A DNA stretch of 64,000 nucleotides from Sympetrum striolatum (lineage: Eukaryota; Arthropoda; Insecta; Odonata; Libellulidae). Where the stretch lies: positions 25,863,147-25,927,146 of the forward strand of contig OX388341.1 in NCBI GenBank assembly GCA_947579665.1, in the 5' to 3' direction. The position numbers and the translations under genes are program-made. Below are positions 49,481 to 60,470 of the stretch, in pieces; within the stretch, counting starts at the first letter, position 1; the number at the start of each line of letters is the position of its first letter. The notes below the pieces were generated by a model. It made no database searches. It was not told where the DNA came from and saw nothing but the letters and a program-made list of their open reading frames with translations.

Positions 49481-50240
49481 TATCGCTTTTATGAGCACGC
49501 GATAATTTCCAGAGGAATCGATCGTTCGGGAATTCTCTCATCATCCCTTTGCCCTCCGTCCAGCCTTGAAGGGAAAAGCGAGTGCACCGCCCCTTGGCAA
49601 TCGCAGCTGTTCCCGCACACATCAAAGAGCCACGACCGCGGCTTTTGAGGTTGCTTCGTCAAACAGAAATGCCCAGCCGCGTGCGTTTTATTTTCCACAA
49701 CTAAATGAAAATCCTCACGGAGCGACTGCATCAGCGGTGTTCACATTCTGTCTCACAATAATGCCGAGTATATTTTCGTCCCGCGGATAATTTTTTTCGC
49801 GATTATTTGATTGTTCCCGCGGACAACAATGGCAATCCTTTCTCCTTTAGCGGTATTTCCCACCAGAGGGGATTTTTTTTATCTTTTTTCGAAAATCGCG
49901 GGCTCAGCTGGCGCTCCCAGTAAATACACCTGGATATCGCCCGCGTTTGGGAAGTTTCATCTCGCTCGCAAATATTCGTTTATAAAAAGAGGGAAAAGAG
50001 CCGAGCGTGCGTGCATAACGGCTTACATAAGTGAATCAATTTTGCATGCAGCCAGACCCCTCTCTGTGTTTTCAACTCCAAAGTATTGGCTAATATCCAA
50101 GGCTTTGATTAATGCATGTACATCAATATTTTTTTGCGATGATTCACAGTTTCGTTCGCCGCCGAGAATTTCACCGGAGAATCGATCGGTATTGCTGAAA
50201 TCATTGAAACCGCGATTAATTATTCGTTCTATTTTAAAAT
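49481..50240. other. CpG-rich patch with homeodomain-like words
   Basis: CpG-rich blocks (CCCGCGGATAA, CCCGCGGACAA) are interleaved with AT-rich words such as GATTAATTATT near 50213 and TTTATAAAAAG near 49979. A 143-codon + frame (49811-50242) is open but has no domain. The alternation looks more like cis-regulatory DNA than coding. Confidence 0.4.
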
Positions 50241-50884
50241 AGATAAATATATCATAATTATGCCTCCCAAAATTAATAAACTAAACTGGAAAATCTTCAT
50301 CATCATCTATTTTAGGAACCTATAGGTAGATTGATGCTTTTTGCCTCGTGCAGTATTTTACTGCTCGTAAATTAATGAACATGTTTGTGTTTAAATTCAT
50401 GAAAAGACCTTTTAAGTTATATACCATCGAATAGTTCACTCATTCATTACCATTTTAGTAATTTTTCAATCTATAATGGCGTAATTTATAGCAAAGAAAA
50501 TTATGATACGGTTCCTTGGCGCGATGTTAAATATAAATACTACAGCGTTGCATGTTGGATGGAGTAATATTTTTATAATGTATTTATTATATTTATAATG
50601 TATTATTAATTTATTTTCAGAATGTAATTCAGATGAACTGTAAAAATAAGTAAACTATAGAAGCGCCGTGAACGTAAGCAATCAAATATACACAAGTGGC
50701 ATGCGGTCAGTATGACCAAGGGGTTATATACATAAACTTACCGAGGGCAAACTTGAAGAAAACCACTCAAACGTATAACAATTCATTAATTATTAAATGA
50801 ATTAAAAATTAAATTTTGTAATAATATCAGACTAAACTAAATACAGTATAATATTTTCCTAACTTGAATTATAAGGTTTTGATT
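50241..50884. other. AT-rich spacer, no gene seen
   Basis: AT-rich, with a TTTATAATGTATT word repeated near 50571-50605. Nothing else recognised. Confidence 0.45.
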
Positions 50885-50965
50885 CTAGGCAGGATGTGGG
50901 TTAGAGAGTGGGCTTGAATCTATGAGCCGAATTAGCCATATTTAACTATTCGGCCACATAAGCAA
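50885..50965 (-). repeat. tRNA-like SINE head, minus strand
   Basis: On the - strand TGGCCGAATAGTTAA (50956-50942) resembles the D-arm/A box of a Ser/Leu-type tRNA (TGGCCGAGTGGTTAA) and GATTCAAGCCC (50920-50910) the B box. The gap between them is short, so the body has lost the anticodon arm. Likely a SINE relic or tRNA pseudogene. Confidence 0.5.
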
Positions 50966-51930
50966 CCATAAGGTCGCATTTAACTTACTTTTTGCCGGCA
51001 TTCAAATAGTTAAACTTTCAAACCTTACTTAAGAATATATATTCAATTCAATTCAATCCAAACAGAGGATGTTTTGAATTTTTTCTGCACTTGGTGTCAT
51101 TGGAGAGAAACCAAATAACTTACGTATGTAGGAGGTGATGGAAAAGCCACATAGAACGTCCGAAAAGGCCGCATATTGTCCAAAGGCCGCAGATGCCTCT
51201 ACTCTGCTGTAAACCAATTAGTAATTTTATCAAATAAAACGGATCGCAGTTCTTAAATACATTCTTGAAGATTATAATGGTTATGTCATCTTTACTAAAC
51301 TTACAAGACGCCATACAATTATTGTTTATCCATTTTAGAAATAATTCATTAATAGCCAATCGAAAAACGTTATCGATATTTTTATTTAGGGATATCAAAT
51401 ACTAACAATATTATCAATAAGAGTTTAAATATAAAGATTGTTATAAATTGCGAGTACGCAGAGTAGATATAGTAACTTAGGTTTTCGCTAGTTTAAGAAC
51501 TGCAACCCATCATCGATAATAAATTTTCTAGTTTAGTTATCTATTAGACGTCTTCTGTTTATAATAGATGTATGTACTATCGTTATATTTGAAGATTTTT
51601 TTCTCTTGATTGAAGAATTACCATATTATCTTGACCTATGAAAAATGGTTTATGAGAAACAGTCATATAAATTACAGTATTTTAAGTGAAGTAAATATTT
51701 GAAGTGTGAATTTAATCATGTACGCCCTATTATTTATCTCAAAATACGTGAAATATATTCAGTGTTCAATAGTAGTAGTTTAATATCGTATTACATAGAA
51801 ATAATTCTATTTTTAATCAATATTGATTATTTTTATTCCTTTAAAGTTAATCCTTCTTTGATAGATACTTTCTTCAGGGCTAGATATCCATAATTTCCTT
51901 CGGCTACTTACATCTCTCATATTTAAATAT
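50966..51930. other. AT-rich spacer, no gene seen
   Basis: AT-rich; nothing recognised. Confidence 0.5.
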
Positions 51931-53040
51931 TAGTATTTCAAATAGGTCTTTTAAAAGCACTTTTTCCTCTTTTAGTACGGCCAAGCAAACCAAAATGCTT
52001 TTCGAATGACGGAATTCGTAAATAAACGAGATTTCTCCACGGAATTTCACTTACGTGGCTTACAGACCAAAACCGGATTTTGAACGCCAACATTTCAGCA
52101 TGCTGTCGTGCAATCGAAAGAACAAAGAGAGACATCACCGCCGGAGCAAACAATCCAATCGCTCTAATCCACTCGGACAACTTCCCTTTTCGGGTTAAAT
52201 TCGGCGATCCTTCCAATGATGCGATCTCTATCCTGGCAACGTAATGCCTTTTCCCTTCCTCAATTCCCAGAATCCATCGCGCCGCCAAATCTCACAGTAA
52301 CACCCCCGCGGAAGACGATAGTGACGTCACCGCTAAGAGGCCCTTTGTTGGGAAAATCGCGGTCGAGTCCCATGTACGTGTGCACGGACTGGTATCATCC
52401 CAGGGGATCTTGGCATCGGAGAACGACGCACCTATTGGAGGGATAGATTGGGGAGAGGAAAAGGTGCACCCGGTTAAGATAAGAAGCAGGGAATTCGAAG
52501 CGAAGGATTTCGGAAGATGGAGTGGATTCGATCTGTAAGGAAGGAGTTGGAACAACGTTGAGTTTGCGAGGGATTGCCGGTCATATGTACGTCTCCGCGC
52601 GGTGGCGCTTTAGCGGATTCGCCGTGCACTTCCTTATCCGACGATTCCGTTCTCTTTTTTCCCTCGAGGAAACGCGAGGGATCCGACTTTGGGAGCTGAG
52701 GAAGAGCATTAGTCGGTCGGGAATCACCTTTTGCGTTGCACCGAGACGGAGGCAGGCACAAGTCGCGTTTGAGAGATAAGTCCGGGAATGTTTCATTGCC
52801 AGCTTTCAGTATCTCTGTGGTTTGAGGATACGAACGGTTTTACGGAAGACCTCTCTTCGAGAATTCGAACCTTCGAGAAATGAGGGGAATCTCGGGAAGA
52901 AAAGTTCCTCGGTCGTTTGAAATATTTATCGGATAGAATCCTTTGCGGAAGAATCTTCCTCGATTCATCGCCTATGCACATATTTATACAAATTTTATGC
53001 TTTTTCGGAATCGGAAATCGATGAATGCATAACACGTTGA
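51931..53040. other. CpG-rich patch
   Basis: GC-richer with frequent CpG, densest at about 52200-52800. Seven mutually conflicting frames of 71-116 codons lie on both strands; none shows position-specific bias or a domain. It lies about 0.9 kb upstream of ratchet point 2. Candidate regulatory DNA. Confidence 0.4.
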
Positions 53041-53920
53041 AAATCTAGTAACATATTTGCATTCAAAGCGAAATTTATTCTCTAGTAATTTAAATATTTA
53101 ATGAAGACAGTCCCTTGATTCCTTTAAAAACCGCTAGAGAGAATATTTCTTTTTATTTCATTATCGTAATAAAATAGATAATTACGAAAGGGATTTTTGA
53201 AGTATTATATTAATTCAGAACAGCGTTCTCAGCGATTTTTTTCTAAATGATTGTGAGCCATAATCTGAATGAGGAATAATAGTTCCTTTTAATGACCGTG
53301 TTCAAAAGCGTCAAAATTGATTTTATCTGCATGATTTATTCATTAGGAAAGCCATATTGTTTCAACGTAGGAAGAACATTTTAAATTTACAAGATGAAAG
53401 TTTTAACATCTCACCATTGACCACAAGGTGGCCTTGGACGAGGTTTAACTCTCTTATAAATAAGTGATGAATTCTATCAAAGTATAATGTGGTCATACTT
53501 ATCTTACATTCACGTGTATTACTTATTTATTCCATGTCCTTCACCATATTACAGACTTAAGCAATTTACAAATTTCCACTATATTTTTTTCTCCCTTTCT
53601 CTTCTCCTTTTGTTGCAAGGGAGCATTATATAAATATTGTATTAAAATTTATGCATGAAGTATTTCTTTTATAAAGACAATTTTTCTACCTTTTCATTTA
53701 TCTGTCCTTGCTATAAATGCTACTTGTTAATGGTATTGGCTTTCAAGTTTTAAAATTGGATCTGAACTCAAAGGAAATTAGATTAAATTTATGCATGATT
53801 CCTGAAGCATTTATTCGTTTTTGATCCATAAGGCTTATCGTGTTTTCATGGTGCACAATAAAAAAATGGTTTTCGATATCAATTTTCGAGTTCATAGAAT
53901 ATTATATATAATCCTGTTTA
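53041..53920. other. AT-rich spacer upstream of ratchet point 2
   Basis: AT-rich; nothing recognised. Confidence 0.5.
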
Positions 53921-53925
53921 TCAAT

Positions 53926-53960
53926 TACTAATATAATTCTTTTCGTATTTTCAGGTAAGT
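53926..53960 (+). promoter_or_regulatory. candidate recursive splice site (ratchet point 2)
   Basis: TACTAAT (53926-53932) is one base from the ideal branch point TACTAAC. It is followed by TTCTTTTCGTATTTTCAG ending at 53954 and, with no gap, the donor core GTAAGT (53955-53960). The branch adenine is 23 bases from the acceptor, a usual spacing. It has the same strand and architecture as ratchet point 1, about 46.4 kb upstream. Use in splicing is inferred. Confidence 0.62.
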
Positions 53961-54027
53961 GCGTCTGGATTATCTGTGCAAATCAGTATTTCTCGATGGT
54001 GTTTCTTACTTCGGAGTCATTCATTTG
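53955..54027 (+). other. candidate cryptic RS exon after ratchet point 2
   Basis: Runs 73 nt from the ratchet-point acceptor to a second donor, TTG|GTGAGT (54028-54033). Two of three frames are open. A further donor-like ATG|GTAAGT occurs near 54178. The design repeats that seen after ratchet point 1, where a GTGAGT also follows. Confidence 0.45.
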
Positions 54028-54232
54028 GTGAGTGTTACTCTGAATTGCCATAGCATATATTCAGTGACTTCATTGATTAGGAACACTTACTTGAAAGAAA
54101 CGTGACGTTATTTCATGCAAATGGAAATGGTGTCCGGTTTGGAAATCAAATTTCCAAATTATGCTTAATTTTTTATGGTAAGTTTATTTCCATCAAAGTA
54201 TCATAAATGATGACGTTAACTCTCCAACCCCA

Positions 54233-54310
54233 CGGTCCCGGGTTCAAATTCCGGCTAGTCGGATTTTTTCGATTAGGGAATGGTCGTATGTGATTGTTGA
54301 TTGTTATCGT
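54233..54310 (+). repeat. tRNA-derived SINE-like head, copy 2
   Basis: GGGTTCAAATTCC (54240-54252) is a B box flanked by CCGG/CCGG stem bases. Alignment with copy 1 (14552-14602) extends through the TCGGATTTTTT spacer and TTAGGGAAT. The A-box half is poorly preserved here. It lies about 200 bases after RS exon 2. Confidence 0.58.
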
Positions 54311-56580
54311 TAATTACCCACCACTGTAAGGGCCCAGCAAATGGATGTTTGTGTGGGCATATGGGACTACATAAATATATAAGTATGTGTACGATGAATT
54401 AGTCTTTATAATAATTTGATGCAATTCTTAAGATTTGGAAACACTTCTTATCTGTATATTAAGTCAGCATAAAGATAAACTTCATCTCAGTTAGAAAAAA
54501 AATTCATCATATCTACTTACTCCTACCACCGGTGTATCACATATATGGGTGGGTTTAAGTACCCTAACATTTTCTGCAGTTCTCATTTGTTTGTTTTTTC
54601 GATTATCTACCTCATCCTTTGTATCACTCGTGAACTTTTGCCACTGCCTTTCTCTTTCTCACTTCCTCACTCCTGCTGTCAATTAACCTCTCTATCAGTG
54701 TCTTATAGTCAAAGAATAATAATTGCGATCAATGAGACGGTAGCTCTCTCAGTGATCAAGATTCGTATTATATTCATTAAACATAATTGCGATTCCATTC
54801 CAATTTTGTAATTTAACTGCCATCGCTCACAAAACATCTTGATGACGTCAGTGGTCTATATTGCGGCAGTTCACTGTGAGATTCGTACTCTAATTAATAA
54901 AAGATCAAAACAAGTTGCATAAAAACAGAGAGTAAAATACGCAAAACCCATGCGAAGAAGAAATATATGTGCTGTTGCCTCGTGCGGAAAAGTAATGGAA
55001 AGAGAAAGATGCTCCATAAGTTAGCAGCTGCAGTCCTCTCTCACTATCTTTTCCTTCTCATCTTCCATTCCCCATTCTCCCATCCCTTTTTCTTCTGTCG
55101 TTCCCATTCTAGCCTCAGCAGAATCCTTGTCCTAGCGTAGGGAAATAAAAAACTTAGTTATGTTAAATGTAAGGCGATTCCGAGGGAGTGAGCCCTTAAG
55201 TACAGGCGATATTGCTTCTCCTTCTTATTCACCCTTTCCTCCCCTTCGTGACACTCTTGTTGTTGCCGTGGACGTAGGAAAACATCCGTCTCCCCTTGTT
55301 CCTAGAGCCTGCTTTTTCTCGCCCCTCCGCCGTCCGCTTAGTTTCTCATTTAACGCTTTTTTGCCACTCAGCTCCTATCGCGCGTTTCATTACAGCTTCC
55401 GTTTTGAGATGCCTCATTTCGCGGAAAATAATGCGTGAGTAATTACGCGTGAGATGGTTTCTGAGTGTGCGTGCGTCCTTGCTTATGACTCGCGTAGATC
55501 CGTGGCTGTTTCATTTTTGCTCCTTTCTAACAATGTAAAAAAGAGTTTAATGCTATGAAAAGGGATGTGGTTACCCCGGTGATCCCTACACAAGGATTTA
55601 TTTAGTTAATTGATTTGATGATTCCCTGAAAAGGGTCAAAGTTAATGTTCAAACTTCTAAATGCTATACATTCATACGCATTGTTGTCGCACCCAAAGGC
55701 TTCATATTGGAATAGAGGATACAGTTTTGCAAAACATAAAATCACATAGAATCGCAATATTGATTTATGTTACAACTGAGTAAGGCCTTTGTAGGAACTT
55801 TGTTGGGATGTATTCATACTTACATTCACAAGAAAAAATAAATATTGAATGTTTCTATGGAAGTTTGGATCGAAATGGACTGTGGATCACTTTTTATTTA
55901 TTACTTCGAATTAAAATGTTGCAAGTAATTTCAACCATCCAGTGTTATTTTTGCATGGTTAAAATGACGATGATGGAAATGATGATATGAGAACGTAATC
56001 TAAATCGCTGAAAGCTTTACTCCATTCAATTCGTTTTTTTTAGATGTTTAATCTCCATTTCTAAATAGATCATTGAAAATAATTATTACTTAATTAATCA
56101 GTTATAGGATAGTTTTGCCTAATGTTGCTTTATAATTTCTAATTATATAATGCACATGAATTAAGCGCAGCATTATTATATTTTCTTTTATGTAATTAAT
56201 GCCATTCATATTTTCGTATTATTTTGCGTAATGAACAATTTTAAACATACTTTTCACTGCTAAGCCGCACAATAAATAATTTTAAATTACCATAGGGATT
56301 TTCTCCACTAGAAGTTTTACTTCACAGAGAAATTCCGCCCGAGTATTCTAACCGATTCAAATAACTCTTCTTTTCATAATGGGCATTCAGAATCCAAGAA
56401 TTCCCACCAGAATTTGGGCATTTAATAAAAACCCCAAAGAAATCTGCATATCAATCCCAATCCTTTCATAAAACAGCAATTTAAAAAATGACACATTTCG
56501 CTATTTAAATCACCGGATTTAGAATGAATTAAATGGTTTAACGTAAAAACCTTTTCGAATGCTCATTTCCATTCTGTCCC
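54311..56580. other. AT-rich DNA with one pyrimidine/CpG patch
   Basis: AT-rich except about 55030-55500, which is C/T-rich and then CpG-containing. No coding, RNA or transposon homology recognised. The 92-codon frame at 55160-55438 is composition-driven. Confidence 0.45.
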
Positions 56581-57740
56581 ACTCACTTCTGGAGGATTCT
56601 CTTATGCATCTCGTGGAGGGGAGAGAGCATCACAAAAGACTGTTAATCGGATGGGAGGGGTACTCTGGTGGGGAGGAGAGAGAGAGAGACGTAGAGAAGA
56701 GAGACTGAAGATGGATGCCAAAAAAATTAAGCAATTTCAGGGAGCGGGACGGGAGAGGGAGAGAAGAGGGAAAAAACCCTCGGATTGCAGCATCCGGATC
56801 TCATATTTTTCATTTATATCCGACGAACAAAAGGGCCGCTTTGCTCTTCTTCGTCTCAGTTCCTAATGTCCTATCCCATTACACTCATTTTTATCCACGC
56901 TTGCCACGCCTTATCTCCTTTCTCCTCTCCCCGCCACGCCCCCTCCCGGCCATGTTTCAACCACAGTCACTGCGCCCACTTCCCAGGGCCTCCCTCTCGC
57001 CCCCATTTACATCTCTGCCCCCTCCACCACCCTTACACTTACCCGCCACAATCATCCCCACCCACTCGCACGCCGTACAAAGCAGACACCGCTCTACCCT
57101 TTCCTCCCCCTACTGTTAATGCAGGTCGTGCATCATTTTAAGACCCATTCCGGAGATATATCTTCGGCGGACGCACGCCAGCACTCGTGGAATACGTGAG
57201 TGCACGGAAAACATTAACATCGGCCGAAAAGGCTATTCCCACCCGCCGTTTGTCCTTCTGCCACCCTCCTCCTCCACTCTCATCCATCGTTCCTTTTTAA
57301 AGGCCCCCTTTTCCTGCACCTATGAGCGTTTGGGGCCCTTTTAGCCCCAGCGCGATCCACTTGAGCGCCACCGGCGGGCGCGTCCGGAGAGGATGAGGAA
57401 TGCAGAGGAAAGGTCGGAGAAGAAAGGAGAGGAGGAAGAGGAATGTGATAAAGGAGAGGAAGCGTGCACCGTGTTTGTCATCACACACAGGGGTTTCGCC
57501 ACGGTTGCAGGTTTCAGAAATTTGCATTTATGTAAAAACTGGCCGAATAATAAAGCGACGCAGTTCCGAAATTTTTAAATTTGCATCATCAAGAGAAATG
57601 TTGTTGTTGCAGTATACTGAAGAGCTTCTCTGTGTGTCTTTTCCTGGGACGGAGCTACTTTGCCGTCGGCGTAAATATAATGTCTCTTCTTCTAAAGTTT
57701 ATGCTGGAAAATATGGAACTTTCTTTTTAGTTGATAGCTG
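56581..57740. other. alternating purine/pyrimidine blocks
   Basis: G/A-rich at about 56610-56775, C/T-rich at about 56865-57120, CpG-rich to about 57385, then G/A-rich again to about 57465. Several frames up to 134 codons are Pro/Ser/His-rich or Glu/Arg-rich artefacts of these blocks. Confidence 0.5.
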
Positions 57741-58560
57741 ATTTTAGATGATAGTTCAAGGTTAAGAATCGGATTCTCTCATTCAAATGCCCTGAGTTTA
57801 TTATGATTTGATCAACTTATCGATTACCATATCATTTTCACTCATAGAAGAGAATAGTTTGATCTTAGTGTAGTAGAGCGCATGTATAAGTAGATAATTA
57901 ACAGTACGTTGATGTGAATTTATCTGGGAATGTTTGATTGAGGTTATTCATATTACCAAAGAAATAAAACACATTCGTTTATCCCAAAAGCACTGATTCC
58001 TAATAATAACCTGACGATATTGCATCGCAACAAAATCCGGGTCGTTGATGTGAAAAAGAGTAAATATGGAAGCTATAGAGTGTGTTTTATTCCTCTGGTT
58101 ATCTGAGAATGGCACTAAAATGAATCATTTCATAGACTTATAATTTTTTAACATATTTGTTTATATAGTAGACATATATCCCGTAAGTTACCTCAGTAAC
58201 TGATTTTTACGTTCACACACGTACATACTTGTCTGAAATTTGTGTAACGTTCGGATATTCGTCATATTGATCCTTCACTTTGACCCTCAATAACGGGCAG
58301 ACCATGGATATGGTTTCCATGGACGCTGTTAATACTGATTTATGGTATTGGATATGCCATTCAGGCTCAGCAGATGAGCGTCATGCCTGATAAGCGGCAG
58401 GTAGTTGAATATAACTTGACTCGTATGGAAAGATGTCTATTATAAAGAAACAAAACATTCGTAATTCAACAATCAGCGAGTTATTGCAGTATAAAATAGA
58501 GTGCATTGTACTGTATTTATAGTATATATTATTATGATTAGAAACTTTTGCATTTTTAAA
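57741..58560. other. AT-rich spacer, no gene seen
   Basis: AT-rich. A small CCATGG...CCATGG inverted pair lies near 58303-58321. Nothing else recognised. Confidence 0.5.
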
Positions 58561-59130
58561 AAAGTTTACCATGTGTAGGATGTAAAGGAAGTTCGTTGCA
58601 AAGACGTAAGGAAAGAGAGTGCACGTACGTGAGGCATCGAACGGGGAAAATCGTCCTTGTTGTCGGAGTAGAAGTAAGCCCAAAGAAGGGGTGGGCGAAA
58701 GAGAGTTCGCCATGCAATCGGAAACACGTCTCTAGGCGTGTTCCTTGCCCGAGTGCGTCGTTAAGACTCGAAGCGAAAGAAATGGGAGGAAGTTGGAGGT
58801 GTCTTCTGAGCAAGGGTCGTCCGTACGGCTCTTTGGAAGGAAAGGTTGCTCCTGTCCGATTAAATTACGGCTAGCTTAACGTCGGAAGAATCTTGGAAGC
58901 GCTTCCTTGGCTTCGTTAAAACGTGTGACATGTACCCGATAGAAGCACGCTCTTTCCAAAGTGGCTTTATTCGCTGCAAGCCTCTGTATGTAGACTCTAT
59001 CGAAGGACCTTTTCCAATACCGTCCCCTCCTTGGAAAATATACTGGGTCGCTTCCCGAATAAGGTAATTTAAAACGTTTCTCAGGAAAGAGGACGCTGAA
59101 ACGGAGTCGTAGCATTGGTTTTGGAAAACG
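58561..59130. other. CpG-containing GC-richer patch
   Basis: Mixed composition, CpG-containing, with conflicting frames of 79-110 codons on both strands and no domain. Candidate regulatory DNA. Confidence 0.4.
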
Positions 59131-59368
59131 ATTAAATAATGTTCTATTTTCCGGAAATTAATCGGTAATACAGAGTAACATTAAAAAATGTTGATAGGAA
59201 GCTAGATAGATTGTTAATTTATTAGATAACCTTGTTTAACTCAATTTAATCTATATCGTACCGGTAGGTGAGAATATATAAATATAATAAAAGTCTTACC
59301 TATCCATAAGGCTATTATTAAAGGTGACTAATGAACGCTTGTCTGAGAAAAGGATCGGAACACTCATT
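59131..59368. other. AT-rich spacer, nothing recognised
   Basis: AT-rich with no recognisable feature. Confidence 0.4.
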
Positions 59369-59893
59369 GGATTAAACGAAATTTAGAAAGGATGCGTGCG
59401 AAGAGGTGAAGGAAAATCTTTGTATTTTATTTATAAAGACTTAAGAAAATTTAGAAGACTTTTGGTTCTTTATTACGTCAGGCTGGTCGTATACAGCTTA
59501 AGTATTTAAATACGAGAAAATATAAATGAATTATGATCGCAAGTATTATTAGCCTACTCCATGAGATAAAAACATGAATTTTGTTTACTTATGCTATTGT
59601 ATTTTCTTTCTATCCTTAAGACTATCATAAATAACTTATTACTCTTTGGATTAAAGGTAATTTAGAAAGAATGTGTGCGATGATGTGATGGGAAAACTTT
59701 GTAATGTAAACTTTAGAAAGTTATTTTTTAGCCTTTTCGTTGCGTCACTCTATGAGGTTGGGTCTATTAATATCTAAGGATTAAATGTTTGTGCAGCTTA
59801 AATATATGAAAACAGGAACATATAAATGAATTATGAGAAAAAATATGGATTATTAGCTTACTTTGAGAGAGAAAAACACGAGTTTTATATGCA
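59369..59893 (+). repeat. diverged tandem duplication, two units
   Basis: Unit 1 (59369 to about 59594) and unit 2 (59648 to about 59893) share ordered words. Examples are GGATTAAA, ATTTAGAAAG, TGTGCGA/CGTGCGA, AAAACTTTGTA/AAAATCTTTGTA, TATAAATGAATTATGA and a closing AAAACA-GA-TTTT motif. The offset is 279 bases at the left and 300 at the right, so one unit carries an insertion of about 21 bases. By eye identity is roughly three quarters or more. No coding or transposon signature is visible. Confidence 0.7.
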
Positions 59894-59899
59894 TATAAT

Positions 59900-60470
59900 T
59901 CCAAAGACCCTCACCAGAGGGAATAAATAGAACTTTCGTTATATTTTTAGAGCAAAGTCAATGACGAGAAACAAATATCCATTTACAGTTTCTTTCTACC
60001 GTTTCCTCCGGATAATTCGAAATTTGCGGTGGAAATACAGCCGAGTTCTTTCCATCTCCGCTGTTATTTCCATAGTGATCTCCGCATTCTCGCTCGTTTG
60101 AATCGGTCGGCTCTGACCATAACACGGATAGAAAACAGACAAAGGCGTTTTTTGTTTCCGCTTGATAAACTCAGTGGAGCCGAAATGAAGGCGAGTGGCA
60201 ACGAATGTTCGCCGATGAAGATAAAAACCAGGGAGCGTAAAAATTATATCCGTGTTACGTACTATTTGCGTAAAAAACGAAGCGGCATCGGAATAGCACG
60301 CAGGATTCATTTCCATGGCAGCCAGAACAGAAGATCTGGAAACGGTCATTAAAGAGGCCATTGTGGAATTAGATGCGAGTCTAAAACAGAGCTTGTGGCG
60401 TCAGCGATATTTATAGAAAAGGTCGCAAGACGATGAAATGGAACTAGGGGGATAAAGAACGTAATTATGG
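59900..60470. other. CpG-containing patch, candidate cis-regulatory DNA
   Basis: Moderately CpG-rich, with overlapping frames of 107 codons (+) and 121 codons (-) that occupy nearly the same bases and so cannot both be real. No domain in either. Regulatory function is only a guess. Confidence 0.35.

Noticed and set aside
59996..60361. 121-codon minus frame overlapping a 107-codon plus frame
   Set aside because: Both cover almost the same bases; neither has a domain or codon bias.
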